Assembly: GCA_964426545.1 (NCBI GenBank)
Contig: CAYRQP010000011.1
Location: 7,357-71,356, forward strand
Reading direction: 5' to 3'
Origin: CAYRQP01 sp964426545
Lineage (GTDB): Bacteria; Fermentibacterota; Fermentibacteria; Fermentibacterales; JCC-6
Length of the DNA: 64,000 nt
Shown piece after piece: positions 45,264-54,673 of this stretch. The translations under genes were made by a program, and so were the position numbers. Numbering within the stretch: the stretch's first letter is position 1; each line of letters starts with the position of its first letter. The notes below the pieces were generated by a model. It ran no database searches and was not told the DNA's origin. It was given only the letters and a program-made list of their open reading frames with translations.

Positions 45264-46025
45264 TTAGAAATTCAGCGTATCGCCGCGTTTCAATACAGTA
45301 ACCCTTTTTTCGAATGTTTCAGCAAGATCTTTTTCAATCTCCCGCCGATACCACGGCTTTAAATGGAAAGCATATACCGGTAATTCGTCATTCCCCAGTT
45401 TTCTGAGTTCGTCAGCCAGTAGTTTCGGTGACATGTGGCTGCCTGCAACAGCAAGTTCGCTGTGACTGTTCGGGAATGATACTTCTGCAACTATGAATTT
45501 CAGGTCTGAAAGAGTCGATGCCTTCTCCCAGATTGTCTCTGTCGGGCCGGTATCACCTGTATAGACTATGGAACCGCTCTCGCTTCTGAATATGAATCCC
45601 CTCGCCCCGGAACTGTGGTTTACAGGTTCTACCCAGAGGGAGAGTCCGCCGGGAAGTTCGATCCAGTTCCTGTCTTCGAGGTTCATGTATTCGAGAGTTG
45701 GCCCGGCTGAAGTCTTTATCCTGCTGAAATCAGGCCAGATGAGATCATTCATGTAATGCCTATGGACTATATCGAGACATGCTTTGCTGCCCATCACTCT
45801 AAGCGGAACATTCCTCGATGCAACAGTGGCATCGAGCATGAATCCAAGTTCGAGAATATGGTCGAGATGTGCATGACTGAGAAGCACAGTTTCTATGGAA
45901 GCCTGTTTTTCTGCAGGTATCATCGATGCTGAACCCGTGTCAAGGAGAAGGAAGTCGCCGATCAACATTGAGGTTAGATAGCATCCCGTCCGCTTCGAAC
46001 CATCAGCACCTATTACTTCGAACTT
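45264..46025 (-). CDS. MBL-fold hydrolase, class II cyclic nucleotide phosphodiesterase-like
   Basis: The ATG at 46025 follows a strong GGGGGAGGGG and overlaps the alr stop by 23 bases; an in-frame ATG 60 bases further up lies deeper in alr. The 253-residue product has the metallo-beta-lactamase motif LLSHAHLDHILELG at about 48-61, with a TGSASM loop before it and YTGDTGPTETIW near 155-166. The overall pattern resembles class II cAMP phosphodiesterases and RNase Z relatives, which hydrolyse phosphodiesters with two zinc ions. The natural substrate cannot be told from the sequence. Confidence 0.85.
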   Translation of the reverse strand, partial: KFEVIGADGSKRTGCYLTSMLIGDFLLLDTGSASMIPAEKQASIETVLLSHAHLDHILELGFMLDATVASRNVPLRVMGSKACLDIVHRHYMNDLIWPDFSRIKTSAGPTLEYMNLEDRNWIELPGGLSLWVEPVNHSSGARGFIFRSESGSIVYTGDTGPTETIWEKASTLSDLKFIVAEVSFPNSHSELAVAGSHMSPKLLADELRKLGNDELPVYAFHLKPWYRREIEKDLAETFEKRVTVLKRGDTLNF

Positions 46026-47172
46026 CATTGCCCCTCCCCCTGATAATCCTCGGTAAAAACGGACTAATTCGTGTGACGACTTCATAGTTAATTGTCTCTG
46101 CCCAATCTGCCATCATTTCAGCGGTAATAGTCTCGTCACCTGAATGCCCCAGAAGGACAACTTCATCTTCGAGTTTCACCTCCGGTATGTCCGTCAGGTC
46201 TATCATGACGAGATTCATGCACACACGCCCGACTACAGGTGCTCTCTTTCCGTGAATGAGTACATGAGCCGTATTACCCAGTTTTCTGTCATAACCGTCC
46301 GCATACCCCACGGGAAGCACTCCTATTCTCGTCTTTCTGCTTGTCCTGTACGAACACCCGTATCCGACATAGCTTCCTTCAGGCAGGTGTTTCATCTGCA
46401 CAACCCGTGTTTTCCATGAAAGAACCGGTTTAAGTTCGGGGATACACCTCCCCGATGATTTGGCAGAAAGAATGGTCTCGCGGGAAGGCCAGAGACCGTA
46501 GAGTCCTATTCCCGAGCGAAGCATAGAAAAATGTGTCTCGGGGAAAAGTATCGAAGCTGCCGTACATGCAGTGTGAATTACCGGCGGGGTAATCCCCATT
46601 TCTCGGACAACCGTCAGTGCATTCTTGAATTTCATCAGCTGTTCTTCTGCATATTCATGGTTGAGAGTGTCTTCTATATTTGCGAAATGAGTCGACATAC
46701 CCTCGATGATTATTCCGTCTATACTCTCCGCTTTACCGAAAAAAGACGGAATGTCCCCTGGAAGAAGCCCCTGCCGTCCTGTACCGGTTTCAATGTTTAC
46801 ATGGATTTTCGCAGGATACTCAGGTGTGACAAGTTGTTCTAGTTTGTCGAGAGTTTCGAAATTATAGACTGTAAGCCGAAGGTCTGCATCCACCGCCTGC
46901 TCCAATCTGTCGAGCAGGATATGTCCGAGTAGGAGAATAGGTTTAACTACCTCAAGGTCACGTAATTCAAGACCTTCATCGAGAGAGTTGACGGCAAACC
47001 AGTCTGATTCAGGAAGCAAATGTGAGATTTCACTGACACCATGTCCGTAGGCATTACTTTTGATAACAGCACAAAAAAGTGTTTTCCCCGATGCTTCAGC
47101 ACACTCTTTCAACTGCCTGAGATTCCACCCGGGTGCTGATTTATCCAGTTCTATCCATTTTATATATTTCAT
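46003..47172 (-). CDS. alr: Alanine racemase
   Basis: A 389-residue PLP enzyme that makes D-alanine for peptidoglycan. The cofactor Lys is K38 in FCAVIKSNAYGHG and the second catalytic Tyr is in VGYGCSYRTSRKTRIG near 268-283; VLPVGYADGYDR and the GRVCMNLVMIDLTDIPE motif follow. The length is typical. It is the first gene of the minus-strand run alr, MBL hydrolase, namZ, phosphoesterase, leuC, leuD, which puts two wall-related enzymes together. It is divergent from the DUF362 gene. Confidence 0.95.
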   Translation of the reverse strand: MKYIKWIELDKSAPGWNLRQLKECAEASGKTLFCAVIKSNAYGHGVSEISHLLPESDWFAVNSLDEGLELRDLEVVKPILLLGHILLDRLEQAVDADLRLTVYNFETLDKLEQLVTPEYPAKIHVNIETGTGRQGLLPGDIPSFFGKAESIDGIIIEGMSTHFANIEDTLNHEYAEEQLMKFKNALTVVREMGITPPVIHTACTAASILFPETHFSMLRSGIGLYGLWPSRETILSAKSSGRCIPELKPVLSWKTRVVQMKHLPEGSYVGYGCSYRTSRKTRIGVLPVGYADGYDRKLGNTAHVLIHGKRAPVVGRVCMNLVMIDLTDIPEVKLEDEVVLLGHSGDETITAEMMADWAETINYEVVTRISPFLPRIIRGRGNEVRSNRC

Positions 47173-47235
47173 AGATAATTTATAAAACTCTTACCCCTTT
47201 ACTGCAAGGTGAATAAATAGGGACGGGGTGATCAA

Positions 47236-47264
47236 TTGCATCTTTGAGAATTTGGTATTAAGTT
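47236..47264 (+). promoter_or_regulatory. Possible promoter of the DUF362-ferredoxin gene
   Basis: TTGCAT at 47236-47241 and TAAGTT at 47259-47264 with a 17-base spacer, about 32 bases before the ATG at 47296. GGGGGA lies 4 bases before the start codon. The -10 is a moderate match. The divergent alr gene means regulation must start in this 122-base gap. Confidence 0.35.
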
Positions 47265-47295
47265 ACACTCTCATTCAACGTCGGATTGGGGGATA

Positions 47296-48387
47296 ATGCC
47301 GAAAGTTTTCTTTCTGGATTCAACTGACATAACAGACATTGTTGCTTTCCGGAAGCTGTTTGCACCGTTCCGTGATAATGGCCGGGCAGACAGACATGAT
47401 CTCATCGCAGTCAAGATACATCCGGGCGAAGTGGGAAACACATCATTTGTTACGGCTGAAGAGGTGAATGCAGTAACAACTGCACTCGACCTTAAACTCC
47501 GAGGGGCATTTCTAACTGATACTACCGTGCTCTATCCGGGCAGAAGAAGAACCGCTCCTGACTGCATCGCTCTTGCACGGGAACATGGATTCGGTCATCC
47601 GGAGACTCTTCCGTTCATCGTTGCAGACGGGCTCCGCGGTAATAGTGAGACCCTGATAGATGCTCCCGATAAGTCTTTTATGACTGATGAATTCAGCCTG
47701 GCTTCTATTATCTGTGATACTGACAGAATGGCAGTTATCAGCCATTTCAAGGGTCATCTTCTCTCGGGTTTCGGCGGAGCTGTTAAGAATCTCGGTATGG
47801 GCTGTGCCACCCGAAAGGGAAAATTCGAAATGCATTCTTCCGTTACACCTTTCCTACGGAAAGACAAATGTAGCGGATGTGGCATCTGTGCAGAATACTG
47901 CCCTGAAGATGCGATAACTGTCGAAACGCTGGCAGAAATAGACTCAGCAAAGTGCATCGGCTGTGGAGAATGTCTCGGTGTTTGCCCGACGGGAGCCTGG
48001 AGAATATCATGGAATCAGGAAATGGATACTTTCTTGCGGCGCATGGTGGAATATGCATATTGTGCCGCAGCCGCTTCCAACCCCTATGTATATGTGAACT
48101 TCATTACAAAGGTCGTACCTGACTGCGACTGTCTGCCAGACTCGGGCAGCCCTTTCGTGGATGACATCGGGATTGCAGTTTCATCCGACCCTGTGGCTTT
48201 GGACAAAGCCTCCCTCGACATGGTAACTGCAGCTCCATCTGCAAAAGGCTCGCCGATCGAAAAGCAGGCCGGTACGGGTGACGACAAATTCAGGGTGTTC
48301 AGACCTGATATCGATGGAATACTGCAGTTGGAAATCGCTGAATCTCTTGGTCTCGGAACAATGAAATACGAACTTATAAAAGTCTGA
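47296..48387 (+). CDS. DUF362 protein with two [4Fe-4S] ferredoxin motifs
   Basis: A 363-residue cytoplasmic iron-sulfur protein. The N-terminal DUF362 domain covers about residues 1-185 (HPGEVGNTSFVTAEEVNAV, MAVISHFKGHLLSGFGGAVK, then NLGMGC). Two classic CxxCxxCxxxCP motifs follow at about 193-240: CSGCGICAEYCPEDAI and CIGCGECLGVCPTGAW, enough for two [4Fe-4S] clusters. The C-terminal part resumes the DUF362-like fold (SDPVALDKASLDMV). Such proteins are frequent in anaerobes, but their role is not established. The gene is followed by a secreted-protein gene after 15 bases. Confidence 0.9.
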   Translation: MPKVFFLDSTDITDIVAFRKLFAPFRDNGRADRHDLIAVKIHPGEVGNTSFVTAEEVNAVTTALDLKLRGAFLTDTTVLYPGRRRTAPDCIALAREHGFGHPETLPFIVADGLRGNSETLIDAPDKSFMTDEFSLASIICDTDRMAVISHFKGHLLSGFGGAVKNLGMGCATRKGKFEMHSSVTPFLRKDKCSGCGICAEYCPEDAITVETLAEIDSAKCIGCGECLGVCPTGAWRISWNQEMDTFLRRMVEYAYCAAAASNPYVYVNFITKVVPDCDCLPDSGSPFVDDIGIAVSSDPVALDKASLDMVTAAPSAKGSPIEKQAGTGDDKFRVFRPDIDGILQLEIAESLGLGTMKYELIKV

Positions 48388-48402
48388 AGCAGGTGTTGAA
48401 TA

Positions 48403-49908
48403 TTGAATAAACTCTCTCCAAAAGTCGTACTCTGGATCAGTGCAGTATTGTTGATAGCCGGCATCGTCCTGATCGTCCTTAGTTCACATCCACACCAACG
48501 CGTTGGTGATGCACCTGAATTGAGATCTCTCTCCCTCGAAGTGCTCCCCACTGCTGTTGCAACGGGCATTCAATCAGAAGCCGGACAGCTGGCAGTCTGC
48601 CGCGGGCTCTACACCCCACCTGATGCACCTTCGGGCACATATAACCTGATTGCTGTTACAAGCGGGGAAAATTCTGTCGAACTCCTGACTTATGACCTGG
48701 TCGAGGGTTTGATCAGCCGCGAGCGTGTGCTCCTCGACAAACAGCCCAACTACAACCCTTTCGACCCTTCATTCATCCCCCTCGATGTCGACAATGACGG
48801 AATCGAAGAGAATTGCCTTGTGATGCCATGCAGGAACAGAAACGGAACCGGCGGCATCTCAATCTATGATCTGGAGAACAGAATTCTATATCAGGATGAC
48901 TGCTTTCTCTGGAAAGATACACCCATGCTTGGTGAAATCTACCATGTTGCTGCCATCACCGATTATCCGGAGCTAACCAAGAACAGATATTCGATATCAC
49001 TCGAAGATAAGATCTGCATCGCTGGATTTCAATCTGCATCCGGAAATCCCCGGTTCGTACCTATCGAATTTTATAATCTCGAACAGAGACATTATGCATC
49101 TGCCGGACTGACACTCCCTGCCCGCGCTTTCGAAACTTTATTGCTCGACTACCCAACCCTCGAAATCGATATTGCAGTAACCACAGTTCACAACGGCGGT
49201 ATCGACATCTGGTCACCGAGCTGCTTCAAGCACAGTATCAGCAGAATAGGCGTTGCACAGCCGGGCGGAAGCGGACTGCATGAAAACGAGGGTTTTGGAG
49301 AGCCTATGCATGTCGACGGCGAACTCGGTGATGTTCACAGAGCTTATGTCATCAGCAATGACAGGGACTTCCCGCAACTTCTCTTCTTCACGGCACACAC
49401 AATGGGCTTTATGGTCTATGATATAGCAGACCCGTTTAGTCCGCAGTTCGTGTGGCAGTGGGACAATGACACAAGGATTACTCATTCTGCATTGGGGGAT
49501 ACTGTATTGAACTGGCACGGAGCGGGTAATGGGGATATTGCGCCTGTCCAGGGCTCCCTGACACCATATAATCCACCCGGGGATGCTTTTGGAATCGGTG
49601 GTATGTACAATACTGAAACTGAACTGATACATATTTATCTTGCAGACGGTGCCGACGGAATTCGTGCTTTCGATTTCACGAACTTCTTTCATCCTTTCAG
49701 TGCCGGGGCAAGTGCCTTTGCAGAATTCGACAACTACTATACCTACACATTCAGCCCCAATCCTGAAGAGACTCCATATCTTGCATACGATTTAAGAACT
49801 CTCGAGATGGATGGGGAAGAAGGCGCATTCATATTTACTTCATGGCGTGAACATGCTGACACATCCACCGGAATAACCTACCTTTCAGTCCACAGAGATA
49901 CTGACTGA
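48403..49908 (+). CDS. Signal-anchored beta-propeller-like hypothetical protein
   Basis: A 501-residue protein starting with TTG at 48403, with AGGTG about 9 bases upstream. One N-terminal membrane segment (KVVLWISAVLLIAGIVLIVL, residues 6-25) anchors it or serves as signal. The outside part has repeated blade-like strands, such as FIPLDVDNDGIEENCLVMPC (an FG-GAP or EF-hand-like DxDxDG), GFMVYDIADPFSPQFVW and DGIRAFDFTNFFHPFS, the last two being LVIVD-type repeats. A calcium-binding propeller is plausible. It sits between the DUF362 gene and an EamA transporter. I cannot name a function. Confidence 0.75.
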   Translation: MNKLSPKVVLWISAVLLIAGIVLIVLSSHPHQRVGDAPELRSLSLEVLPTAVATGIQSEAGQLAVCRGLYTPPDAPSGTYNLIAVTSGENSVELLTYDLVEGLISRERVLLDKQPNYNPFDPSFIPLDVDNDGIEENCLVMPCRNRNGTGGISIYDLENRILYQDDCFLWKDTPMLGEIYHVAAITDYPELTKNRYSISLEDKICIAGFQSASGNPRFVPIEFYNLEQRHYASAGLTLPARAFETLLLDYPTLEIDIAVTTVHNGGIDIWSPSCFKHSISRIGVAQPGGSGLHENEGFGEPMHVDGELGDVHRAYVISNDRDFPQLLFFTAHTMGFMVYDIADPFSPQFVWQWDNDTRITHSALGDTVLNWHGAGNGDIAPVQGSLTPYNPPGDAFGIGGMYNTETELIHIYLADGADGIRAFDFTNFFHPFSAGASAFAEFDNYYTYTFSPNPEETPYLAYDLRTLEMDGEEGAFIFTSWREHADTSTGITYLSVHRDTD

Positions 49909-49915
49909 AGAACCC

Positions 49916-50821
49916 GTGAACAACCTGTCGAATAAAGCAAAAGCAGCTCTTTACATGACAATTGCAACCTTATCCCTTTCACTTGTTCCGCTTTGTGTCA
50001 AGCTCATTCCCGAAGAGTCGGGAATTCCGCTTTCAGAAAAATTGCTCGCGCGTTCGGTAATTTCCATGCTCCTGATGTTTGTCTTCATGCTGAAAAAGCA
50101 CAGAAAATTCAAACCGGTTAGCTATAAACTTATGGGTTTACGCTGCCTTTTCGGTATCGGCGGGCTCATTACTTATTTCTCGGCAGTTCAACTGATGCCG
50201 CTTGCAGAAATCGTGACCATAAACAGAATGAGTCCTTTTTTCGTCGCAATCTTCTCCTTCATCTTCCTTAGGGAAAAACTCTCTAAACTGCAGGTTTTCG
50301 CCATCTTCCTCGGATTTTCCGGGGTACTTTTCATCCTCCGTCCCGGGAGCATTCCTATCGGTCATACAGCTATTCTGGCCGTACTTTCCGCGTTTTTTGC
50401 AGGTTCTGCCTATACAACATTAAGGGCTCTCCGGAAGACTGATAAACCGTTGAACATCGTTTTCTGGTTCTCTGTCGTCATGACAGTAGTGTTCCTTCCA
50501 AAAACAATCATAAATGGTGTTATTCCCAACCGCAATTCTTTTTTTCTGTTACTTGGAATCGGTGTGTTCGGAGCTGTAGGTCAACTTCTGATGACGATGG
50601 CATACAGATGTGCAAAGGGCGGTGAAGTAGCAGTTTACAGTTATCTTAGTGTGCTTTTTGCTATCAGCTGGCAGATTGTCTTCTTCGATAAACTACCTCA
50701 CACCGGAGTACTCCTCGGTGCCGGACTCGTAATAGCAGGAGGTTATCTGAATTATAAGTTTGGACTAATCTGGAAGAGAAAAACAAGGGATGTTACAGAC
50801 GATGCAGAATCCGGCTGCTAG
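49916..50821 (+). CDS. EamA/DMT family transporter
   Basis: A 301-residue membrane protein with ten hydrophobic segments in two EamA repeats (about 8-145 and 153-290), typical of drug/metabolite exporters. Family features include the YFSAVQLMPLAEIVTINRMS helix and PFFVAIFSFIFLREKLSKLQ in repeat 1, and GEVAVYSYLSVLFAISWQIV in repeat 2. It resembles the S-adenosylmethionine or riboflavin exporter-like branch of the superfamily, but the substrate cannot be predicted. The start is GTG at 49916, 7 bases after the previous stop, so it is in the same operon. Confidence 0.9.
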   Translation: MNNLSNKAKAALYMTIATLSLSLVPLCVKLIPEESGIPLSEKLLARSVISMLLMFVFMLKKHRKFKPVSYKLMGLRCLFGIGGLITYFSAVQLMPLAEIVTINRMSPFFVAIFSFIFLREKLSKLQVFAIFLGFSGVLFILRPGSIPIGHTAILAVLSAFFAGSAYTTLRALRKTDKPLNIVFWFSVVMTVVFLPKTIINGVIPNRNSFFLLLGIGVFGAVGQLLMTMAYRCAKGGEVAVYSYLSVLFAISWQIVFFDKLPHTGVLLGAGLVIAGGYLNYKFGLIWKRKTRDVTDDAESGC

Positions 50822-50831
50822 TCCGCATATT

Positions 50832-52000
50832 TCATTCTTCAGATTCCCGAACAACTATAGCTCCATCTGACGCTACAGCATTGCTTCCGGGAAAATCCTC
50901 GACTCCAAGTTGATGCATTAACTCTGCCGCCCTGTTTTCGGGGTCAGGATACGGAGCCCGGTCATATCCCTGACGGAATGAGACAATATCTCCTCCCAGC
51001 AAGCACCCTTCTCTGTCCAATTCGACAAGAAGCAGTGGTGCATAGCCATTCATTCCGGAAGAATTAATTCCCGGACCGGTGCAGAAATTACCCATGAATA
51101 AGCAATCAGGCGACCATTAAACTTCTGCGGCGCGCGGTACATGCGGTCCGTGACCTATTACAAGGTCAGCCCCTGCATCCACAACCGCACGTGAGAACTG
51201 AACTACATCCCCACGGTTTTCACCATAAAAATATTCGGTTTCGAAAGGTATGTGTATTGCACCGGCACCTTCGGCCCCGCCATGAAACGAAACTATCACA
51301 ATGTCATATTCAGCAGCAAGACCTGCAACGATTTCCCGCGCTGCCGGGATATCGCTGATAATACTGGCACTGTGATAAGGGGAGAACGCAACATAACCAC
51401 GGACACATCATCAATCTCGATTACAGCAAAAGTCCCAGGAGCCCCCGACCAGGCAATATTTCTGCTTTCAGAAGTGCTATTGTCTGTTCCATTCCCTCCT
51501 GCCCGTAATCTCTCGAGTGATTGTTTGCCAAAGATGCCATGTTAAAGCCCGCTTCCCCCAGGAAGCGAACATAATCCGGCGGTGTACGGAAACAATAGCA
51601 CCCCCCGGATTCAACATTCTTTGTAGGTGCCCCCCCTATTGGTTAACGGACCTTCGAGATTCAGGAATGCAATATCCGCATTCCCGAGCAGGTCAGCACA
51701 GGAAGCAGATGAACCTACACCGCAGTCGGACGGCAGTCTGCCTTCGGTTCCCATCATGACATCACCCACTGCGGCAATGCAGATTGTGTCAGGATATGTG
51801 TAGACGGTATCTTCGGTAAAAACAGCAGTTGTGTCTGAAGCAGTACTGAGAGTATCTCCGGCAAATACAACAGCAGTGGTATCCTGAACTGCTGCTGAAT
51901 CATCAATAATCATTCGTGTACCGCATCCGGTCATAGAAAAATAAACAGCAAATAGTGTGAACAGGATCCCGGTCCACATTAAATCAAAATTGCTCTTCAT
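50832..52000 (-). pseudogene. CapA-family metallophosphatase-like lipoprotein gene with several frameshifts
   Basis: Three frames joined end to end spell a CapA (PGA_cap, poly-gamma-glutamate synthesis type) protein. The N-terminus has a lipobox SMTGC, then AVGDVMMGTE and AFLNLEGPLT; next come SLANNHSRDYG, SFHGGAEGAG, DLVIGHGPHVP and GNFCTG. The frame is lost at about five places: the C7 run at 51630-51636, near 51458, near 51388, near 51118 and near 51093. At each, a one- or two-base change would restore the family motif. No stretch of more than about 130 residues remains intact. Either the gene is decayed or this is a local error-rich stretch; neighbouring genes are intact. Confidence 0.8.
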
Positions 52001-52069
52001 TGAATTTCTCTTCTCATCTCAGATGTTTGTCAATATATGCTTCCCCGCATGTGCGCAGAAGATTCAGAA

Positions 52070-53761
52070 TTAATGCACTCTTGCATACCAGGTGCGGCTG
52101 TCGATTAATCCCCCATCATTTGTGAAGACCTCCATAGTACAGACATCACCGTCAACCGTAAGAATACAGAAATGATACTCTCTTGCATAGACCACTGAAT
52201 ATGGATTCTGAATAGCAGCATTCTCGACCATGCTGTACATCGGTGCCCCCGCCCCGCCGGTTACAATCATGCTGACCCCCCCGGGGGGCTCTGAGCGTTC
52301 ATAAATGTGATCATGTCCTGCAAACATAGCGGTAGCATTGTATTCCTCGAGAAGCGGCATGATAATACTGCGCGAAGTATTTATTCCTTCTTCCCTGGGT
52401 ATCCCACTTGCATTTACTCTGCCGTGATACCCGGAAGACCACGCAGGATAGTGAGTGGTGAGAAAAATAAAATCTGCATCCGAAGCGGCAAGTAGAGACT
52501 CCAGCCAGGAGAAGAGGTAAGTTCCGGTACTCCAGTCCATTGCTCCGTCTATTCCAACCAAAAGCACATTTCCTACTTGCTGCACCCAGTTCTTTCCGCC
52601 GGGTGTAAGGAATATTTCCTGAAATAGTGTACAATTCTGTTCATGATTACCAATTACAGCATAAAGGGGAATTTCTGCCAGCAGATCCGCTGCCGGTGAA
52701 AAGAATTCCTGATCCCACAAGTAATCTTTCCTGCCGTTGGTAACCATATCACCGGCAAAGACCATTAAATCCGGACGCATGTTTAAAACTGAGGTGGCCA
52801 CTTCCGCCCAGTCATTCGGGTATGACCGGCTGTCACCAAGTACTGCAAATCTCAAATCCTCGTCATCTGTCAATGTCCGTACGGTATGCGGACCGTTTAT
52901 GACTGAGAACATGTCAACATAGGGAAAGCGCGCTGTGAGGATATACTGATATTCAGTGTCTGCAGTTAATCCGTCTATCCTGAAGGAATGAAGCAGTTTC
53001 GGCTCCGATAAATACAGTTCACCGTCGACATGAAGAAGAACTTCCACCGGAAAATTCACGCGGCATGTAAGTGTAAAGAAATCAGTTCCCGCATACCCGA
53101 GAACCGGTTCTGTCTGAAATTCCAATTCCGAATGATCAAGCCCGATGACAGAAATCTCCATATCTTCAGCTGTAATACACTGTCGAACAGTCGTTGTGCT
53201 TGGTATGTGCAGAATATCCCCGGGATATACATTGTTCGGGTCGATATCCGGATTGGCGTTGCTGATTCTCATCCAGTTTGGGCTGCCGTAGTAATCTTCA
53301 GCGATAGTACAGAGGTTTTCACCTTCTTCCACGGTGTGCATTACACCGGCATCATCGTCAACCGAATGAGTCCAGAATATCGTAAGTTCATTCCTGCCTT
53401 CATGCAGAAGTTCGGTCGAAATACCGGGAACGGTCTCATACTCCATTCCTTCGATAGGAAGAGAAATTGCGATGCCATTGAGTTTCATATTCGTCATGTA
53501 AAGAGGTCTGACTATCTGAACTGATGCATAGTCCAACGGATCGTCGACATAGAATACTGCGGAGTATGCCACAGTGTAATTCGTGGCATAATCAAAAACC
53601 AGCTCATCCTGCCATCCCGATATTATCCCGTTGTTGACAATTGAAAGCCGTCTGTCTGATTCTGAAGAAAGATCGAAACTCCTGCTCTCTGCAGTCGAAT
53701 AGAAAGACGAAAAGCAACACAGAATCAGAAAACGACTGAGATGAATACCGATTTTCTTCAA
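52070..53761 (-). CDS. Secreted LysM and calcineurin-like phosphoesterase protein
   Basis: I choose the TTG at 53761, 9 bases after GGAG; a TTG 15 bases upstream lacks a Shine-Dalgarno. The 563-residue product has a signal peptide (KKIGIHLSRFLILCCFSSFY), a beta domain, a LysM at about 140-190 (HTVEEGENLCTIAEDYYGSP), a fibronectin-like purple acid phosphatase N-domain (about 205-300), and a phosphoesterase domain with AVLGDSRSYPND, VFAGDMVTNGRKDY, AVIGNHEQN, TTHYPAWSSG and FAGHDHIYER. It should act in the periplasm or outside, bound to peptidoglycan, on phosphate esters. A homologue without LysM is at 56411-57532. Confidence 0.88.
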   Translation of the reverse strand: MKKIGIHLSRFLILCCFSSFYSTAESRSFDLSSESDRRLSIVNNGIISGWQDELVFDYATNYTVAYSAVFYVDDPLDYASVQIVRPLYMTNMKLNGIAISLPIEGMEYETVPGISTELLHEGRNELTIFWTHSVDDDAGVMHTVEEGENLCTIAEDYYGSPNWMRISNANPDIDPNNVYPGDILHIPSTTTVRQCITAEDMEISVIGLDHSELEFQTEPVLGYAGTDFFTLTCRVNFPVEVLLHVDGELYLSEPKLLHSFRIDGLTADTEYQYILTARFPYVDMFSVINGPHTVRTLTDDEDLRFAVLGDSRSYPNDWAEVATSVLNMRPDLMVFAGDMVTNGRKDYLWDQEFFSPAADLLAEIPLYAVIGNHEQNCTLFQEIFLTPGGKNWVQQVGNVLLVGIDGAMDWSTGTYLFSWLESLLAASDADFIFLTTHYPAWSSGYHGRVNASGIPREEGINTSRSIIMPLLEEYNATAMFAGHDHIYERSEPPGGVSMIVTGGAGAPMYSMVENAAIQNPYSVVYAREYHFCILTVDGDVCTMEVFTNDGGLIDSRTWYARVH

Positions 53762-53917
53762 GCTTAATTTCTCCAAACGTCAATTCAATCCGGATTTTGA
53801 AAATCAGGATACAACTTCAGTAAAAATGCAGTGCCTAATATTATATACTGAATGGAAGACTGCACACATCACATTGACGGGCTGACCACCGTCAAACGGT
53901 CGCCTGTATCAGACATC

Positions 53918-54607
53918 TCAAACACTCAGCAAATAGAAAACGGACATAGCCCTCGCAACAAGATCACTGTAGGCTTCCGGGTCTTTCCGCTTCCCGAAGT
54001 CGAACAGCACGGCATTGCCCGATGTCTCGAATGTCCTGAACTCTTTAGTCATTTGCATGAACTGCATCCGAACTTCCATGGAGTACATCTGCCGCGTGCG
54101 TATATCATCATCACCCTTCAGCACAAATGCCTTTGAAAACTCTGTATCTTCCGGGAAATCTATGTCCTGAAAACCGATCTTCCCAGCGACCCAGTCGATA
54201 ACCGCAATACTCCTACGCAAAAAACTCTTTGGCAGATCAAGTTTGGCAGATTCGAGGATGCATACTGTTTGCCTGTGCGTTGTGGCCGTCCGCCCTCCCC
54301 TGGTCGAGTAATGATATGTGACATACTGATAGTCAGCCAAATGTATCAAAATCCCGTCCGATTCCCACTTCATGTGGTTCTTCATCTTCCTGTTCTCGCC
54401 CTTTTCAAACAGCTTGAAACTGAAGTACGACTGTGATGTATCATACACTTCGAAAACCGCCCCAAGTCTCATTGCAATCTGTTCCCAGGCAGCACTCCGC
54501 TTCTTCTCGTGCTGAACATACAGCCATATCCCGAGACCAATCAGTCCCAATACACCAACTATTGCAGCCACAAAAATAACAGGCATTCGATCCCTCCTAT
54601 TGTTCAT
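53918..54607 (-). CDS. Single-pass membrane hypothetical protein
   Basis: A 229-residue protein with one N-terminal membrane segment (VIFVAAIVGVLGLIGLGIWL, about 10-29) followed by KKR, so the bulk may lie in the cytoplasm. The soluble part (about 40-225) has a mix of strands and helices (YQYVTYHYSTRGGRTATTHR, then a helical end SDLVARAMSVFYLLS) that I do not recognise. It is divergent from arfB with a 66-base AT-rich gap. The 140-base stretch between this gene and the LysM phosphoesterase gene holds only a 7-bp hairpin at 53874-53896. Confidence 0.75.
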   Translation of the reverse strand: MNNRRDRMPVIFVAAIVGVLGLIGLGIWLYVQHEKKRSAAWEQIAMRLGAVFEVYDTSQSYFSFKLFEKGENRKMKNHMKWESDGILIHLADYQYVTYHYSTRGGRTATTHRQTVCILESAKLDLPKSFLRRSIAVIDWVAGKIGFQDIDFPEDTEFSKAFVLKGDDDIRTRQMYSMEVRMQFMQMTKEFRTFETSGNAVLFDFGKRKDPEAYSDLVARAMSVFYLLSV

Positions 54608-54673
54608 GAACGCTCTATATAATATTGTATACTAAATAACATAAGTGCTTTAACACAGAAGCAACAGGTGAAA

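Noticed and set aside
47214..47233. Single GGGACGGGGTGATCAATT-like word between alr and the DUF362 gene
   Set aside because: It resembles the GGGGACGG repeat arm but has no inverse partner nearby and overlaps the possible promoter region.
53874..53896. TTGACGG hairpin between two minus-strand genes
   Set aside because: The 7-bp stem is perfect, but no T-run follows and no other copy was seen; neither a terminator nor a repeat family member can be claimed.
53852..54136. Plus-strand open frame of 94 codons opposite the membrane protein gene
   Set aside because: No ribosome-binding site and a composition typical of the reverse of a coding strand; the minus-strand frame with a membrane segment is the real gene.
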